Below are positions 8,383 to 17,724 of a stretch of 64,000 nt of DNA, piece after piece (the first letter of the stretch is position 1; each line of letters begins with the position of its first letter). Origin of the DNA: Microvirga lupini (GTDB lineage: Bacteria; Pseudomonadota; Alphaproteobacteria; Rhizobiales; Beijerinckiaceae). A program made the translations under genes and the position numbers. The DNA lies in NCBI RefSeq assembly GCF_014191055.1, contig NZ_JACHWB010000003.1, positions 682,066-746,065 of the forward strand, written 5' to 3'. Below the pieces are notes generated by a model. It was given only the letters and a program-made list of their open reading frames with translations, searched no databases and was not told the origin of the DNA.

Positions 8383-11300
8383 ATGGCGCGCATTCTTCAG
8401 GATATCGGCTTCGTTCATCTGCATGTTCACTCCTCGTATTCGCTGCTCGAGGGTGCCCTGAAGGTCGCGCAACTAGCGAAACTTGCCACTGCCGACAAGC
8501 AGCCGGCACTGGCGCTCACCGACACCAACAATCTCTTCGGCGCCCTTGAGTTCTCCGAGAAGATGGCGGGCTCCGGCATCCAGCCGATCGCCGGCGTTCA
8601 GCTCTCGGTGTGTTTTGAGGAGGCGGACCCGGTGGCCCGCGTGGTCCCTCAGCCCGCCGATATCGTGCTGCTGGCCCAGAACGAGGAGGGCTATCGCAAC
8701 CTCATGCGCCTCGTGAGCCAAGCCTATTTCGGCGTGCCGCTCGGCGAGAACCCGCGTGTTGCGGCTCCGATATTGTCGACCCACAGCGAAGGGCTGATTG
8801 CGCTGACGGGCGGCTTCACCGGGCCCCTTGACAGCGCCCTGCGCAATGGCGGGCGCCAAGATCTGGCGCAGGCGCGGCTGAATATCCTGAAGGAAGCCTT
8901 CGGCCATCAGCTCTATGTGGAGATCCAGCGTCATGGACTGGAAGATGGACGCCTGATTGAGGGCGAGCTGCTGACGCTTGCCGACCGCAATGGTCTGCCG
9001 ATCGTTGCCGCCAACGAACCCTTCTTCTCCTCGGCTAAGGATTACGAGGCGCACGATGCGCTGCTCGCCATTGCGGAAGGGCAGATCGTCTCCAACCCGG
9101 ATCGCCGCCGCCTCTCGCCGGAGCACCATTTCAAGACGCGTCAGCAGATGATGGAGCTGTTCGCAGATCTGCCGGATGCGCTGCAGGCGAGCGTCGAGAT
9201 CGCCATGCGCTGCGCGACGCGCGTGAGGACCCGCAAGCCTATCCTGCCGAGTTTCGGCACCGGCCCGGACGCCGCCACTCTCGACGAAGGAGAGGAGTTG
9301 CAGCGCCAGGCTGAGGAAGGTCTCGCCAAGCGCTTAGCCGCGCACGGCCCGGCCCCAGGGCTGACCGAGCAGGATTACCGCGACCGCCTGGCCTTCGAGG
9401 TCGGCATCATCCGCAAGATGCAGTTCCCCGGTTACTTCCTGATCGTGGCGGACTTCATCAAATGGGCGAAGGACCACGACATTCCCGTGGGTCCGGGCCG
9501 TGGTTCCGGTGCGGGTTCGCTCGTGGCCTATGCGCTCACCATCACGGATCTCGATCCTCTGCGGTTCAGCCTTCTCTTCGAACGCTTCCTGAATCCCGAA
9601 CGCGTATCGATGCCCGACTTCGACATCGACTTCTGCGTGGAAGGTCGCGAGCGCGTCATCCAATATGTGCAGCAGCGCTACGGCGAGGAGCAAGTCGCGC
9701 AGATCATCACCTTTGGTACGCTGCTTGCCCGTGGTGTGCTGCGCGACGTGGGTCGTGTGCTCGAGATGCCGTACGGCCAGGTGGACAAGCTCACCAAGCT
9801 CGTGCCGCAGAACCCAGCCAACCCGGTGACGCTCGCGCAGGCCATCGAGGGCGAGCCGAAGCTGCAGGCTGCCATCGAGGAGGAGCCTGTCGTCAAGCGC
9901 TTGCTCGAAATTGCGCAGAAGCTCGAAGGCTTGCACCGTCACGCCTCGACCCACGCGGCCGGCGTGGTGATCGGCGACCGCCCCTTGCAGGAACTGGTGC
10001 CGCTCTATCGAGACCCGAAGACCGGGATGCGGGTGACCCAGTTCAACATGAAATGGGTCGAGCAGGCAGGCCTCGTGAAGTTCGACTTCCTGGGGCTGAA
10101 GACGCTTACGGTTCTGCGCACCGCCGTGGACCTGATCCGGCTGAAAGGCATTGAGGTCGATCTATCGTCCCTGCCGCTCGACGACCGCAAGACCTACGAG
10201 ATGCTCCGGCGCGGTGAGACGGTCGGCGTGTTCCAGGTGGAATCGGCGGGCATGCGCAAAGCCCTCGTCGAGATGGAGACCGACCGCTTCGAGGACATCA
10301 TCGCCCTCGTGGCACTCTACCGTCCGGGTCCTATGGCGAACATCCCGGTCTATTGCGCCCGCAAATTGGGCAAGGACGAGCACAACAAGAAGGACTGGTA
10401 CCCTCACGACAAGCTCGAGCCGATCCTGCGCGAGACCTTCGGCATCATCGTCTACCAGGAGCAGGTGATGGAGGTAGCGAAAGTCCTCTCCGGCTACTCG
10501 CTCGGCGACGCGGACCTTCTGCGCCGCGCCATGGGCAAGAAGATCAAGGCTGAGATGGATGCGCAGCGCGAGCGCTTCGTCTCGGGCGCGAAGGAGGGCG
10601 GTCTCGACAAGGCGAAGGCCAACGAAATCTTCGACCTGCTCGCGAAGTTCGCCGATTACGGCTTCAACAAGAGCCACGCGGCCGCTTACGCGCTCGTCGC
10701 GTTCCAGACCGCCTATCTGAAGGCCAACTACCCGGTCGAGTTCCTGGCCGCGTCCATGACGCTCGATCTCGACAACACCGACAAGCTGTCGGAATTCCGC
10801 CGCGAGGCGCAGCGGCTCGGTTTCAAGGTCATCCCGCCTTCCATCAACCGGTCCGGCGTGGTGTTCGATGTGCAATACGATGCGGAGGGCCAGGGGCAGA
10901 TTCTCTATGCGCTGGCCGCCGTGAAAGGCGTGGGCCGGCAGGCCATCGAGAGCGTTGTCGAAGCTCGCGGGGACAAGCCCTTCAAGGATCTCGCCGACTT
11001 CGCTCGGCGCATCAATCCGCGCATGCTCAACAAGCGCACGCTGGAGAACCTGATCGCTGCCGGGGCCTTCGATGAACTGGAGCCGGACCGGGCCAAGGCC
11101 TGTGCCTCCATCGACGCCATGATGAGCCTCGCCCAGCAATCCCACGAAGCCGCCAATGGCGGCATGATGGACATGTTCGGAGGCGTTGCTTCGGCCGATG
11201 TTCAACTGCGGATCGGCCCTTACGATCCCTGGCCGTCGGCCGAGCGGCTGCAGCGGGAATATGACGCGGTCGGCTTCTTCCTTTCAGGCCATCCGCTCGA

Positions 11301-11856
11301 CGAATACGGCGACCTTCTCAAGAAGCTTCGGGTGCAGACCTGGGTCGAATTCTGCCGCTCGGTGAAAGCGGGCAATTCCGTGGGCCGGGTTGCCGCCACC
11401 GTGCTCGACCGGCAGGAGCGCAGGACCAAGACCGGCAACAAGATGGGCATTCTCATGCTCTCGGATCAGACCGGGCAGTTCGAGGCCATTATCTTCTCGG
11501 AGGGCCTCATGCGTTTCCGAGAAGTGCTCGAGCCCGGCGCCGCCGTCGTCCTGATGCTCCAGGCCGGGATGGAAGGCGAGGAGGTGAGGGCGCGAATCGG
11601 CATCGCCGAGCCTCTCGAAGAGGCTCTCGCCAAGCACCAGAAGGGCATGCGGATCTTCCTGAGAGACGAGCGTCCCATCTCAAGTGTGCAGGAGCGTCTG
11701 AAGGCGAGAGGCGAGGGTGAGGTATCCCTGGTCCTGATTCTCGACGATGGCGACCGCGAGGTTGAGGTCAAGCTTCCCGGCAAGTACATGGCCTCGCCCC
11801 AGATTGCCGGCGCTCTCCGGGCGGTGCCGGGGGTCGTGGACGTGCATATGAATTGA
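8383..11856 (+). CDS. dnaE: DNA polymerase III subunit alpha
   Basis: This is the catalytic subunit of the replicative polymerase. The 1157-aa protein starts with a PHP domain (FVHLHVHSSYSLLEGALKV). The palm domain contains PDFDIDFC with catalytic aspartates near residue 410, and GPGRGSGAGSLVAYAL lies just before it. Next come the helix-hairpin-helix and OB-fold regions (KTGNKMGILMLSDQTGQFEAIIF). Length and the presence of a full C-terminus point to the main DnaE1 and not the error-prone DnaE2/ImuC. It lies 119 bp after the micro-gene. Whether the SOS boxes also influence dnaE by read-through cannot be told from sequence. Confidence 0.96.
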   Translation: MARILQDIGFVHLHVHSSYSLLEGALKVAQLAKLATADKQPALALTDTNNLFGALEFSEKMAGSGIQPIAGVQLSVCFEEADPVARVVPQPADIVLLAQNEEGYRNLMRLVSQAYFGVPLGENPRVAAPILSTHSEGLIALTGGFTGPLDSALRNGGRQDLAQARLNILKEAFGHQLYVEIQRHGLEDGRLIEGELLTLADRNGLPIVAANEPFFSSAKDYEAHDALLAIAEGQIVSNPDRRRLSPEHHFKTRQQMMELFADLPDALQASVEIAMRCATRVRTRKPILPSFGTGPDAATLDEGEELQRQAEEGLAKRLAAHGPAPGLTEQDYRDRLAFEVGIIRKMQFPGYFLIVADFIKWAKDHDIPVGPGRGSGAGSLVAYALTITDLDPLRFSLLFERFLNPERVSMPDFDIDFCVEGRERVIQYVQQRYGEEQVAQIITFGTLLARGVLRDVGRVLEMPYGQVDKLTKLVPQNPANPVTLAQAIEGEPKLQAAIEEEPVVKRLLEIAQKLEGLHRHASTHAAGVVIGDRPLQELVPLYRDPKTGMRVTQFNMKWVEQAGLVKFDFLGLKTLTVLRTAVDLIRLKGIEVDLSSLPLDDRKTYEMLRRGETVGVFQVESAGMRKALVEMETDRFEDIIALVALYRPGPMANIPVYCARKLGKDEHNKKDWYPHDKLEPILRETFGIIVYQEQVMEVAKVLSGYSLGDADLLRRAMGKKIKAEMDAQRERFVSGAKEGGLDKAKANEIFDLLAKFADYGFNKSHAAAYALVAFQTAYLKANYPVEFLAASMTLDLDNTDKLSEFRREAQRLGFKVIPPSINRSGVVFDVQYDAEGQGQILYALAAVKGVGRQAIESVVEARGDKPFKDLADFARRINPRMLNKRTLENLIAAGAFDELEPDRAKACASIDAMMSLAQQSHEAANGGMMDMFGGVASADVQLRIGPYDPWPSAERLQREYDAVGFFLSGHPLDEYGDLLKKLRVQTWVEFCRSVKAGNSVGRVAATVLDRQERRTKTGNKMGILMLSDQTGQFEAIIFSEGLMRFREVLEPGAAVVLMLQAGMEGEEVRARIGIAEPLEEALAKHQKGMRIFLRDERPISSVQERLKARGEGEVSLVLILDDGDREVEVKLPGKYMASPQIAGALRAVPGVVDVHMN

Positions 11857-11912
11857 GGCAGTGCGGAGGTCCTCACTACCAGAGAGGGCTACGCAATGTT
11901 CCCACTTTGTTC

Positions 11913-11941
11913 TTGACAATTCTCCTAAGCTGGGCTATATC
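11913..11941 (+). promoter_or_regulatory. Sigma70-type promoter without an obvious gene behind it
   Basis: TTGACA (11913-11918) and TATATC (11936-11941) are separated by exactly 17 bp. The -35 is a perfect consensus match and the -10 is good. Transcription would begin near 11948. No ORF with a ribosome-binding site follows, so it could make a small RNA or a long rpsB leader. Confidence 0.6.
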
Positions 11942-12228
11942 ATGGTTCATCCTCGTCCACAGAGGGGCGCGCTCGCGAGGCGTCGCAGATGCGGGACGAG
12001 GCGCGGTCTCGCCGCAGGTCTCGCACGCCTGTGATCGCGGGTGGCCGATCCTGGCTCAGATCCAGGTCCGCTGAAACAAACCGCGCGTGACGAGCAGGTC
12101 TGGCTCTTCGCTTCTCACCACACCCATCGAGCCGGGCTGCCCAGCACGCCTCCCTCGACTGACCTGACGGCTCGCAGCCCACCCGCTGCGGGCCCGAAGG
12201 CGCTGGTTGTTTGACAGGCCATCACACA

Positions 12229-12410
12229 CGTCATCCCGGACGAAGCGCAGCGCAGATCCGGGATCGCAGGACCAGTCCAGCACCGTCATCCCGGGGCTGC
12301 GCAGCCGAGCCCGGGGTCCATCGCCGCCGACGGTGCAGACAGAGGTGCAACGCTGATCGACATAGTTTGAAACGTTGGCGCTTCTGGATTCTCGCTTGCG
12401 CGAGGATGAC
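12229..12410. repeat. Three REP-like palindromic elements
   Basis: Three short units stand in a row. The first is CGTCATCCCGGACGAAGCGC ending in ATCCGGGATCG (12229-12266). The second is CGTCATCCCGGGGCTGCGCA ending in CCCGGGGTCCA (12284-12320). The third contains CTGGATTCTCGCTTGCGCGAGGATGAC (12383-12410). Each folds into a hairpin. Such CGTCATCCCGG elements are interspersed in many alphaproteobacterial genomes. Related sequence occurs at 58385-58480. Confidence 0.6.
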
Positions 12411-12455
12411 ACCGGGGAGTAGACGGCGCCATGCCCCGGCAGGAGAACGCCCCGC

Positions 12456-12484
12456 TTGCGTTTCCTCGCGTTTCCCCCTATATG
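12456..12484 (+). promoter_or_regulatory. Likely rpsB promoter
   Basis: TTGCGT (12456-12461) and TATATG (12479-12484) have a 17-bp spacer. It lies about 105 bp before the rpsB ATG and upstream of the leader hairpins. Confidence 0.5.
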
Positions 12485-12509
12485 CGCCCGCATCCCACAC
12501 GCGGAATCC

Positions 12510-12556
12510 CCTCATATCCCATGAGGAAACCCCGGTGGCCGGAATGTCCGGTCCAC
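12510..12556 (+). promoter_or_regulatory. Paired hairpins in the rpsB leader
   Basis: CCTCAT-ATCCC-ATGAGG (12510-12526) and GTGGCCGG-AATGT-CCGGTCCAC (12535-12556, one bulged T) stand in tandem, 30 bp before the ribosome-binding site of rpsB. In E. coli S2 represses rpsB-tsf through the mRNA leader. Whether these hairpins play that role is inference. Confidence 0.4.
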
Positions 12557-12588
12557 TGTTCCGCGGAGGCTTAACCGGAGAATAGATT

Positions 12589-13611
12589 ATGGCGCTTCCT
12601 GATTTCTCGATGCGCAGCCTGCTTGAGGCTGGCGCTCACTTTGGCCACCAGGCCCACCGCTGGAACCCGAAGATGGGTCAGTTCATCTTTGGTACCCGCA
12701 ACAACATTCACATCATCGACCTCGCCCAGACGGTTCCGATGCTGCACCGCGCCCTCCAGGCCGTCAGCGACACGGTGGCCAAGGGCGGTCGCGTGCTCTT
12801 CGTCGGCACGAAGCGTCAGGCTTCCGATGCGGTCGCCGATGCGGCCAAGCGTTCGGCCCAGTACTACGTGAATTCCCGCTGGCTCGGCGGCATGCTGACC
12901 AACTGGAAGACCATCTCCGGCTCCATCTCCCGCCTGCGCAAGGTGGACGAGATCCTCGCCGGCGGCGGCCAAGGCCTCACGAAGAAAGAGCGCCTCATGC
13001 TCGCCCGCGAGAAGGAAAAGCTCGAGCGCGCCCTCGGCGGCATCAAGGACATGGGCGGCACGCCCGACCTGATCTTCGTCATCGACACCAACAAGGAGCA
13101 GCTGGCGATCCAGGAGGCCAAGCGCCTCGGCATCCCGGTGGCGGCCATTGTCGATACGAACTGCGATCCGGACGGCATCACCTTCCCGGTTCCGGCAAAC
13201 GACGACGCCGGCCGTGCGATCTCGCTCTATTGCGATCTGGTGGCCCGCGCTGCCCTTGACGGCATCTCCCGCGGTGCCGGCGACATGGGCATCGACATCG
13301 GTGCATCCGAGAACCCGATGGCTGAAGAGCTTCCGGCCAACGACACTGCAACCGCTGCCTATGAGGGCGAGCAGTTCGAGCGTCTGGCGGCTCCCCGCGG
13401 CGCTCCGGACGACCTGACCAAGCTCAACGGCGTTGGCCCGCAGCTCGAGAAGAAGCTCAACGAGGCCGGCATCTTCCACTACTGGCAGCTTGCTGCCATG
13501 CAGCCGGCCGATGCCGCCCAGCTCGACAAGGACCTGAAGCTGAACGGCCGCCTCGAGCGCGATGGCTGGATCAACCAGGCCCGCTCGATGATCGAAGCCG
13601 CTGCTGCGTAA
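12589..13611 (+). CDS. rpsB: 30S ribosomal protein S2 with C-terminal extension
   Basis: This is a small-subunit ribosomal protein located at the head-body junction. Residues 1-~235 are standard S2, with [37 protein letters not shown] and [26 protein letters not shown]. At 340 aa it is about 100 residues longer than E. coli S2. The extra tail has an acidic linker and then a helix-hairpin-helix-like module ([20 protein letters not shown], followed by a WI-QAR segment). The module resembles one found at the end of several alphaproteobacterial proteins such as L21 and NuoE. It heads the rpsB-tsf-pyrH-frr cluster and has a good Shine-Dalgarno (CCGGAGAAT). Confidence 0.96.
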   Translation: MALPDFSMRSLLEAGAHFGHQAHRWNPKMGQFIFGTRNNIHIIDLAQTVPMLHRALQAVSDTVAKGGRVLFVGTKRQASDAVADAAKRSAQYYVNSRWLGGMLTNWKTISGSISRLRKVDEILAGGGQGLTKKERLMLAREKEKLERALGGIKDMGGTPDLIFVIDTNKEQLAIQEAKRLGIPVAAIVDTNCDPDGITFPVPANDDAGRAISLYCDLVARAALDGISRGAGDMGIDIGASENPMAEELPANDTATAAYEGEQFERLAAPRGAPDDLTKLNGVGPQLEKKLNEAGIFHYWQLAAMQPADAAQLDKDLKLNGRLERDGWINQARSMIEAAAA

Positions 13612-13617
13612 GCCTTA

Positions 13618-13684
13618 CGGCGCCGCAGAATGCAGCGCCGCTTGAACGATTGACCGAGCCCGGCGTTCCACGAGCGCCGGGCTC
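13618..13684 (+). terminator. Two hairpins between rpsB and tsf
   Basis: CGGCGC...GCGCCG (13618-13640) is followed by a 10-bp stem GAGCCCGGCG/CGCCGGGCTC (13656-13665 with 13675-13684). No U-run follows, so this may be an attenuator or RNA-processing/stability element and not a full terminator. Confidence 0.5.
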
Positions 13685-13716
13685 CCTCTATGCGTAAACC
13701 TTTGAAAGGAAATGCC

Positions 13717-14646
13717 ATGGCGAACATTACCGCTGCGATGGTGAAAGAGCTGCGCGAGACCACCAGCGCCGGCATGATGGACTGCAAGGCCGCCCTCGCC
13801 GAGACCAACGGCGACATGGAAGCCGCCATCGACTGGCTGCGCAAGAAAGGCCTCTCGAAGGCTGCCAAGAAGGCTGGCCGCGTCGCCGCCGAGGGCCTCG
13901 TGGCCGTCGAGTCGTCGGGCCACACCGCGACGATCCTCGAAGTGAACTCCGAGACGGACTTCGTCGCCCGCAACGACCAGTTCCAGGCCTTCGTCCGCGA
14001 AGCCGCCAAGATCGGTCTCATGGGCAATGGCACCATCGAGTCGCTGGAAGCTGCTCACTTCCCGGGTTCGCAGACGACCGTGAAGGACCGTCTGCAGGAG
14101 CTCATCGCCACCATCGGCGAGAACATGACCCTGCGCCGTATCGCCAAGCTGGAAGTCTCCAAGGGCGTGATCGCGACCTACGTCCATAACGCCGTGACTG
14201 AAGGCCTCGGCAAGATCGGCGTCCTCGTTGCGCTCGAATCTGAGGGCGATGTCACGGTCCTCGGCGCGCTCGGCCGCCAGATCGCCATGCATGTGGCTGC
14301 CACCAGCCCGGTGGCCCTCGATGCCTCCGGTGTCGATCAGGCGACCATCGAGCGCGAGAGCGCAATCCTGCGCGACAAGAACGCCGGCAAGCCGGACCAT
14401 GTCATGCAGAAGATCATCGAGAGCGGCCTGAAGAGCTACTTCAAGGAAGTCACCCTCCTGGAGCAGCCCTTCGTGCACGATCCATCCAAGACCGTGACCC
14501 AGGTGCTTAAGGAAGCCGAGTCCAAGGCCGGCAAGCCGGTCACCCTCAAGGCCTTCGTCCGCTATGCCCTCGGCGAGGGCATCGAGAAGGAAGAGGCTCC
14601 GGACTTCGCGGCGGAAGTCGCCGCCCAGGCCGGTCTCAAGGCCTAA
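13717..14646 (+). CDS. tsf: Translation elongation factor Ts
   Basis: This is the guanine-nucleotide exchange factor for EF-Tu. The 309-aa protein has the N-terminal UBA-like domain with the signature [16 protein letters not shown], then [17 protein letters not shown] and two dimerisation subdomains. The ATG at 13717 follows the ribosome-binding site GAAAGGA at 8 bp. An in-frame ATG nine codons earlier is less likely because it would precede that site. It is the normal partner of rpsB. Confidence 0.96.
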   Translation: MANITAAMVKELRETTSAGMMDCKAALAETNGDMEAAIDWLRKKGLSKAAKKAGRVAAEGLVAVESSGHTATILEVNSETDFVARNDQFQAFVREAAKIGLMGNGTIESLEAAHFPGSQTTVKDRLQELIATIGENMTLRRIAKLEVSKGVIATYVHNAVTEGLGKIGVLVALESEGDVTVLGALGRQIAMHVAATSPVALDASGVDQATIERESAILRDKNAGKPDHVMQKIIESGLKSYFKEVTLLEQPFVHDPSKTVTQVLKEAESKAGKPVTLKAFVRYALGEGIEKEEAPDFAAEVAAQAGLKA

Positions 14647-14662
14647 ATCGAACCCAAGTAAG

Positions 14663-14688
14663 ACGGCGGCTCTCGGGCCGCCGTTTTC
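14663..14688 (+). terminator. Rho-independent terminator after tsf
   Basis: An 8-bp stem ACGGCGGC/GCCGCCGT (14663-14670 with 14677-14684) with a TCTCGG loop runs into TTTTC. It lies 16 bp after the tsf stop and separates rpsB-tsf from pyrH. Confidence 0.75.
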
Positions 14689-14718
14689 ATGAGAGGCTTC
14701 GAAAAGAAAGGTCTGACG

Positions 14719-15432
14719 ATGGCGACGTTCCGGCGCATCCTGGTAAAACTCTCGGGCGAGGCCCTGATGGCTCCCGACGGCTACTGGCTCGATCCTCAGA
14801 TCCTGTCATCCCTGGCTCAAGATCTGGCCCAGGCCACCCGCGCCGGCTTCGAGATCGCCGTCGTCATCGGCGGCGGCAACATCATTCGCGGCGCTCGCAT
14901 GAGTGCCGCCGGCTGGATCGACCGTCCCACGGCCGATTCCATGGGCATGCTCGGCACGGTCATGAACTCGCTTGCCATCGAAACGGCCCTGAACGCCGCT
15001 GGTGTGCCGGCCCGCACCATGTCGGCGGTTTCCATGCCGACGATCTGCGAGACCTATGCCCGCCAGCCCGCCCTGCATCACCTGGATAAAGGCCAAGTGG
15101 TGGTTCTGGCCGGCGGCACCGGCAACCCGTTCTTCACCACCGATACCGCCGCTGTCCTGCGTGCCGCCGAATTGCGCTGCGATGCGGTGCTCAAGGCGAC
15201 CCAGGTGGACGGGGTCTACTCGGCCGATCCCAAGAAAGACCCGCACGCGGTCCGATTCGACCGACTGACCCATGACGAGGCCATCGCCAGGGACCTGAAG
15301 GTGATGGATACGGCAGCCTTCGCTCTGGCCCGCGAGAGCAAGCTGTCGATCATCGTGGGCTCGGTGCATGCCCCCAGCTCAGTGACGGCTCTTCTCCAGG
15401 GGAAAGTGCCCTCCACGGTTGTTGCCCCTTGA
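14719..15432 (+). CDS. pyrH: Uridylate kinase
   Basis: This is a bacterial-type UMP kinase, a hexameric amino-acid-kinase-fold enzyme that makes UDP from UMP for pyrimidine synthesis. The 237-aa product shows RRILVKLSGEALM, the glycine-rich IGGGNIIRG, DSMGMLGTVMNSLA and VVLAGGTGNPFFTTDTAA. The ATG at 14719 follows AAAGG and gives the family N-terminus. A frame extension ten codons upstream overlaps the terminator hairpin and is rejected. It is followed by frr, as usual. Confidence 0.95.
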   Translation: MATFRRILVKLSGEALMAPDGYWLDPQILSSLAQDLAQATRAGFEIAVVIGGGNIIRGARMSAAGWIDRPTADSMGMLGTVMNSLAIETALNAAGVPARTMSAVSMPTICETYARQPALHHLDKGQVVVLAGGTGNPFFTTDTAAVLRAAELRCDAVLKATQVDGVYSADPKKDPHAVRFDRLTHDEAIARDLKVMDTAAFALARESKLSIIVGSVHAPSSVTALLQGKVPSTVVAP

Positions 15433-15502
15433 TCCAGGGGTCTTGATGCTGGACCCTGGGGGGCGTAAGCCCGTTTAGAAAGTTCGCGTAAGGACAAAAC
15501 CG

Positions 15503-16063
15503 ATGGCTACGACCTTTGATATCGCCGATGTGAAGCGCCGCATGCAGGGCGCCATCAACGCTTTCAAGAACGACCTGGGCAGCCTCAGGACGGGCCGCGC
15601 CTCGCCGAACCTGCTCGACCCGATCCAGATCGATGCCTATGGCGCATCGATGCCGATCTCGCAGGTGGCCACTGTCAACGTGCCGGAACCGCGCCTGCTC
15701 AGCGTCCAGGTCTGGGACCGGGGCATGGTCGCCGCCGTGGAAAAGGCCATCCGCGAGTCGGATCTCGGCCTCAACCCCCAGACGGAAGGTCAGGTGATCC
15801 GCCTGCGCATCCCTGAGATGAACGAGCAGCGCCGCAAGGAAATGGTGAAGGTCGCGCACAAATACGCCGAAGAGGCGAAGATCGCCGTTCGCCACGTGCG
15901 CCGCGACGGCCTGGACCTGCTCAAGAAGCTTGAGAAGGACAGCGCGATCAGCGAGGATGACGGCAAGCGTCATGCCGATCAGGTGCAGAAGGCGACGGAT
16001 CAGTTCGTGGCCGAGGTCGACACCATTCTGGTCGCCAAGGAAAAGGAAATCATGCACGTCTGA
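15503..16063 (+). CDS. frr: Ribosome recycling factor
   Basis: This protein splits post-termination ribosomes together with EF-G. The 186-aa protein has the full three-helix-bundle family profile: [21 protein letters not shown] near the N-terminus, [18 protein letters not shown] in the middle and [20 protein letters not shown] leading into the long C-terminal helix. The length is normal. It starts 70 bp after pyrH and is followed 30 bp later by uppS. Confidence 0.96.
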   Translation: MATTFDIADVKRRMQGAINAFKNDLGSLRTGRASPNLLDPIQIDAYGASMPISQVATVNVPEPRLLSVQVWDRGMVAAVEKAIRESDLGLNPQTEGQVIRLRIPEMNEQRRKEMVKVAHKYAEEAKIAVRHVRRDGLDLLKKLEKDSAISEDDGKRHADQVQKATDQFVAEVDTILVAKEKEIMHV

Positions 16064-16093
16064 TCCTTAAGGCGTGCATTGGAACAGGACATC

Positions 16094-16861
16094 ATGAGCG
16101 GCGAAGCCAAACGGTTGGATCCAGGCTTTGCCTGCAGGGAAGCAGGCGAGGGGATGCCGGCCCACGTTGCCATCATCATGGATGGGAATGGCCGCTGGGC
16201 TGCTCAACGGGGCTTGCCTCGCTTCGAAGGGCACCGGCGCGGTGTCGAGGCGATCCGCCGGGCCGTGCGCATAGCGGGAGCCTTGGGGATCCGGTACCTG
16301 ACAGTCTACAGCTTCTCCGCCGAGAACTGGCGGCGCCCGGCTGAGGAGGTCTCGGACCTCATGGGCCTCCTCAAGCGCTTCGTCAGGCACGATCTGGCCG
16401 AACTCCATGCCAACAACATCCGGGTTCGGATCATCGGCGAGCGGGACGGGCTGGCCTCCGATATCCGCCTCCTCCTGGATGAAGCCGAGCAGCTCACCCG
16501 CTCCAACACGGGTCTCACCCTGGTCATTGCCTTCAACTACGGTGGGCGGCAGGAGATCGTCGGCGCCATGCGGGCGCTTGCACGGCGAGTGAAGGAAGGC
16601 AGTCTCGATCCAGCCGATATCGACATGGATTCGGTTGGGGCAGCTCTCGACACCCATGGCATACCGGATCCGGATCTGGTCATCAGGACGTCCGGGGAGC
16701 AGCGGGTCTCGAACTTTCTGACGTGGCAGACAGCCTATTCCGAGTTCGTGTTCCTGCCGTGCTACTGGCCTGATTTCGACGAGACCGCGTTCAAATCGGC
16801 CATCGATGAGTATTGCAGACGAGACCGCCGGTTCGGTGGGCTGAGCGCCCGGGCTGTCTGA
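16094..16861 (+). CDS. uppS: Isoprenyl transferase (undecaprenyl diphosphate synthase)
   Basis: This cis-prenyltransferase makes the C55 lipid carrier for peptidoglycan and surface polysaccharides. The 255-aa product has [13 protein letters not shown] with the catalytic Asp near residue 30, then the [11 protein letters not shown] helix, [20 protein letters not shown] and [19 protein letters not shown]. The ATG at 16094 is preferred, and a TTG five codons earlier is possible. It is followed 2 bp after its stop by cdsA, so the genes are probably translated from one message. Confidence 0.94.
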   Translation: MSGEAKRLDPGFACREAGEGMPAHVAIIMDGNGRWAAQRGLPRFEGHRRGVEAIRRAVRIAGALGIRYLTVYSFSAENWRRPAEEVSDLMGLLKRFVRHDLAELHANNIRVRIIGERDGLASDIRLLLDEAEQLTRSNTGLTLVIAFNYGGRQEIVGAMRALARRVKEGSLDPADIDMDSVGAALDTHGIPDPDLVIRTSGEQRVSNFLTWQTAYSEFVFLPCYWPDFDETAFKSAIDEYCRRDRRFGGLSARAV

Positions 16862-16863
16862 CG

Positions 16864-17718
16864 ATGGTTGCGGACGAAGGCTCATCGCCGCCTCACCCTA
16901 AGCCGGTCCCGTCCAGGGAACTATCGACCAGAGTTCTATCGGCCCTTGTCATGGTAGCCGCCGCGCTGCTCACAGCCTATCTGGGCGGCTGGGCCTTTGC
17001 CCTGTTCTGGCTGGCGGCCGGCATCGCCATCGTGGTCGAATGGACCGATATGACAGGGATCGAGCCCAGGCGCCTTGTTCAGGGGATCCTTGGTCTCGGC
17101 CTTGTGGCCTTGACGCTCCTCTTCCTGCTCGGTGCCGGATTTTGGCTGACCTCTGCCGTAAGCCTTGCCTTCTTGGCAGCCGGTGCCTTTATCGCCTCAG
17201 GCGCTCAGAAGCGAGTTTGGGCCGTTTCGAGCTTTATCTATGCGGCCCCGATCGTCCTTGTTCCGCCGATCGTGCGCGACCATCCCGATCTTGGGATCCT
17301 CGGTCTGCTCTGGATGTTCGCCGTGGTTTGGGCCACCGATATTGCAGCCTACTTTACCGGTCGTGCCCTCGGAGGGCCGAAGCTCTGTCCCCCCATCAGC
17401 CCTAAGAAGACGTGGTCCGGCTTCATCGGCGGGGTCGTTGCTGCGACGGTAGCCGGGCTCCTTGTCGCATCGTTTGGCCAGCGCTATGGCGCCAGCCTGC
17501 CTCTGACTCTTCCTGGCATTGCCGCTCTTTCAGTCGTGGCATCCGTCGCCAGTCAGGTTGGCGACTTAGGCGAGTCGGCCCTCAAGCGTCATTGTCAGGT
17601 CAAGGATTCGAGCCATCTCATCCCAGGCCATGGCGGCGTGATGGACCGTCTCGACGGCTTCTGGGCTGTTTGCCTCATCGTCGCCCTTGTTCTGCTGACC
17701 GTTGATCCCACCGTATAG
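16864..17718 (+). CDS. cdsA: Phosphatidate cytidylyltransferase
   Basis: This inner-membrane enzyme makes CDP-diacylglycerol from phosphatidate and CTP, the branch point of phospholipid synthesis. The 284-aa protein is mostly membrane helices. It carries the CDP-alcohol signature near the C-terminus (SQVGDLGESALKRHCQVKDS, then PGHGGVMDRLDG) and the upstream loop PPISPKKTWSGFIGG. The ATG at 16864 lies 2 bp after uppS. A longer frame would overlap uppS. It precedes dxr by 6 bp. Confidence 0.94.
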   Translation: MVADEGSSPPHPKPVPSRELSTRVLSALVMVAAALLTAYLGGWAFALFWLAAGIAIVVEWTDMTGIEPRRLVQGILGLGLVALTLLFLLGAGFWLTSAVSLAFLAAGAFIASGAQKRVWAVSSFIYAAPIVLVPPIVRDHPDLGILGLLWMFAVVWATDIAAYFTGRALGGPKLCPPISPKKTWSGFIGGVVAATVAGLLVASFGQRYGASLPLTLPGIAALSVVASVASQVGDLGESALKRHCQVKDSSHLIPGHGGVMDRLDGFWAVCLIVALVLLTVDPTV

Positions 17719-17724
17719 GCCCTG

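Larger units (their letters stand above)
11857..12588. other. 732-bp gene-free region between dnaE and rpsB
   Basis: No frame here has convincing coding character. It holds a strong sigma70-like promoter at 11913-11941, three interspersed palindromic repeats (12229-12410), a second promoter at 12456-12484 and two hairpins in the rpsB leader. From 11948 to 12228 the DNA is G+C-rich with several possible hairpins. I recognise no known RNA family there. Confidence 0.7.

Noticed and set aside
11911-11927. GTTC-like words near the orphan promoter as a possible SOS box
   Set aside because: GTTC is followed after 7 bases by TTCT and not GTTC, so it is not a LexA box.
11853-12074. 73-codon plus-strand frame after dnaE with a hydrophobic stretch
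   Set aside because: It overlaps the dnaE stop, contains the TTGACA promoter, lacks a ribosome-binding site and has a random Arg-rich end.
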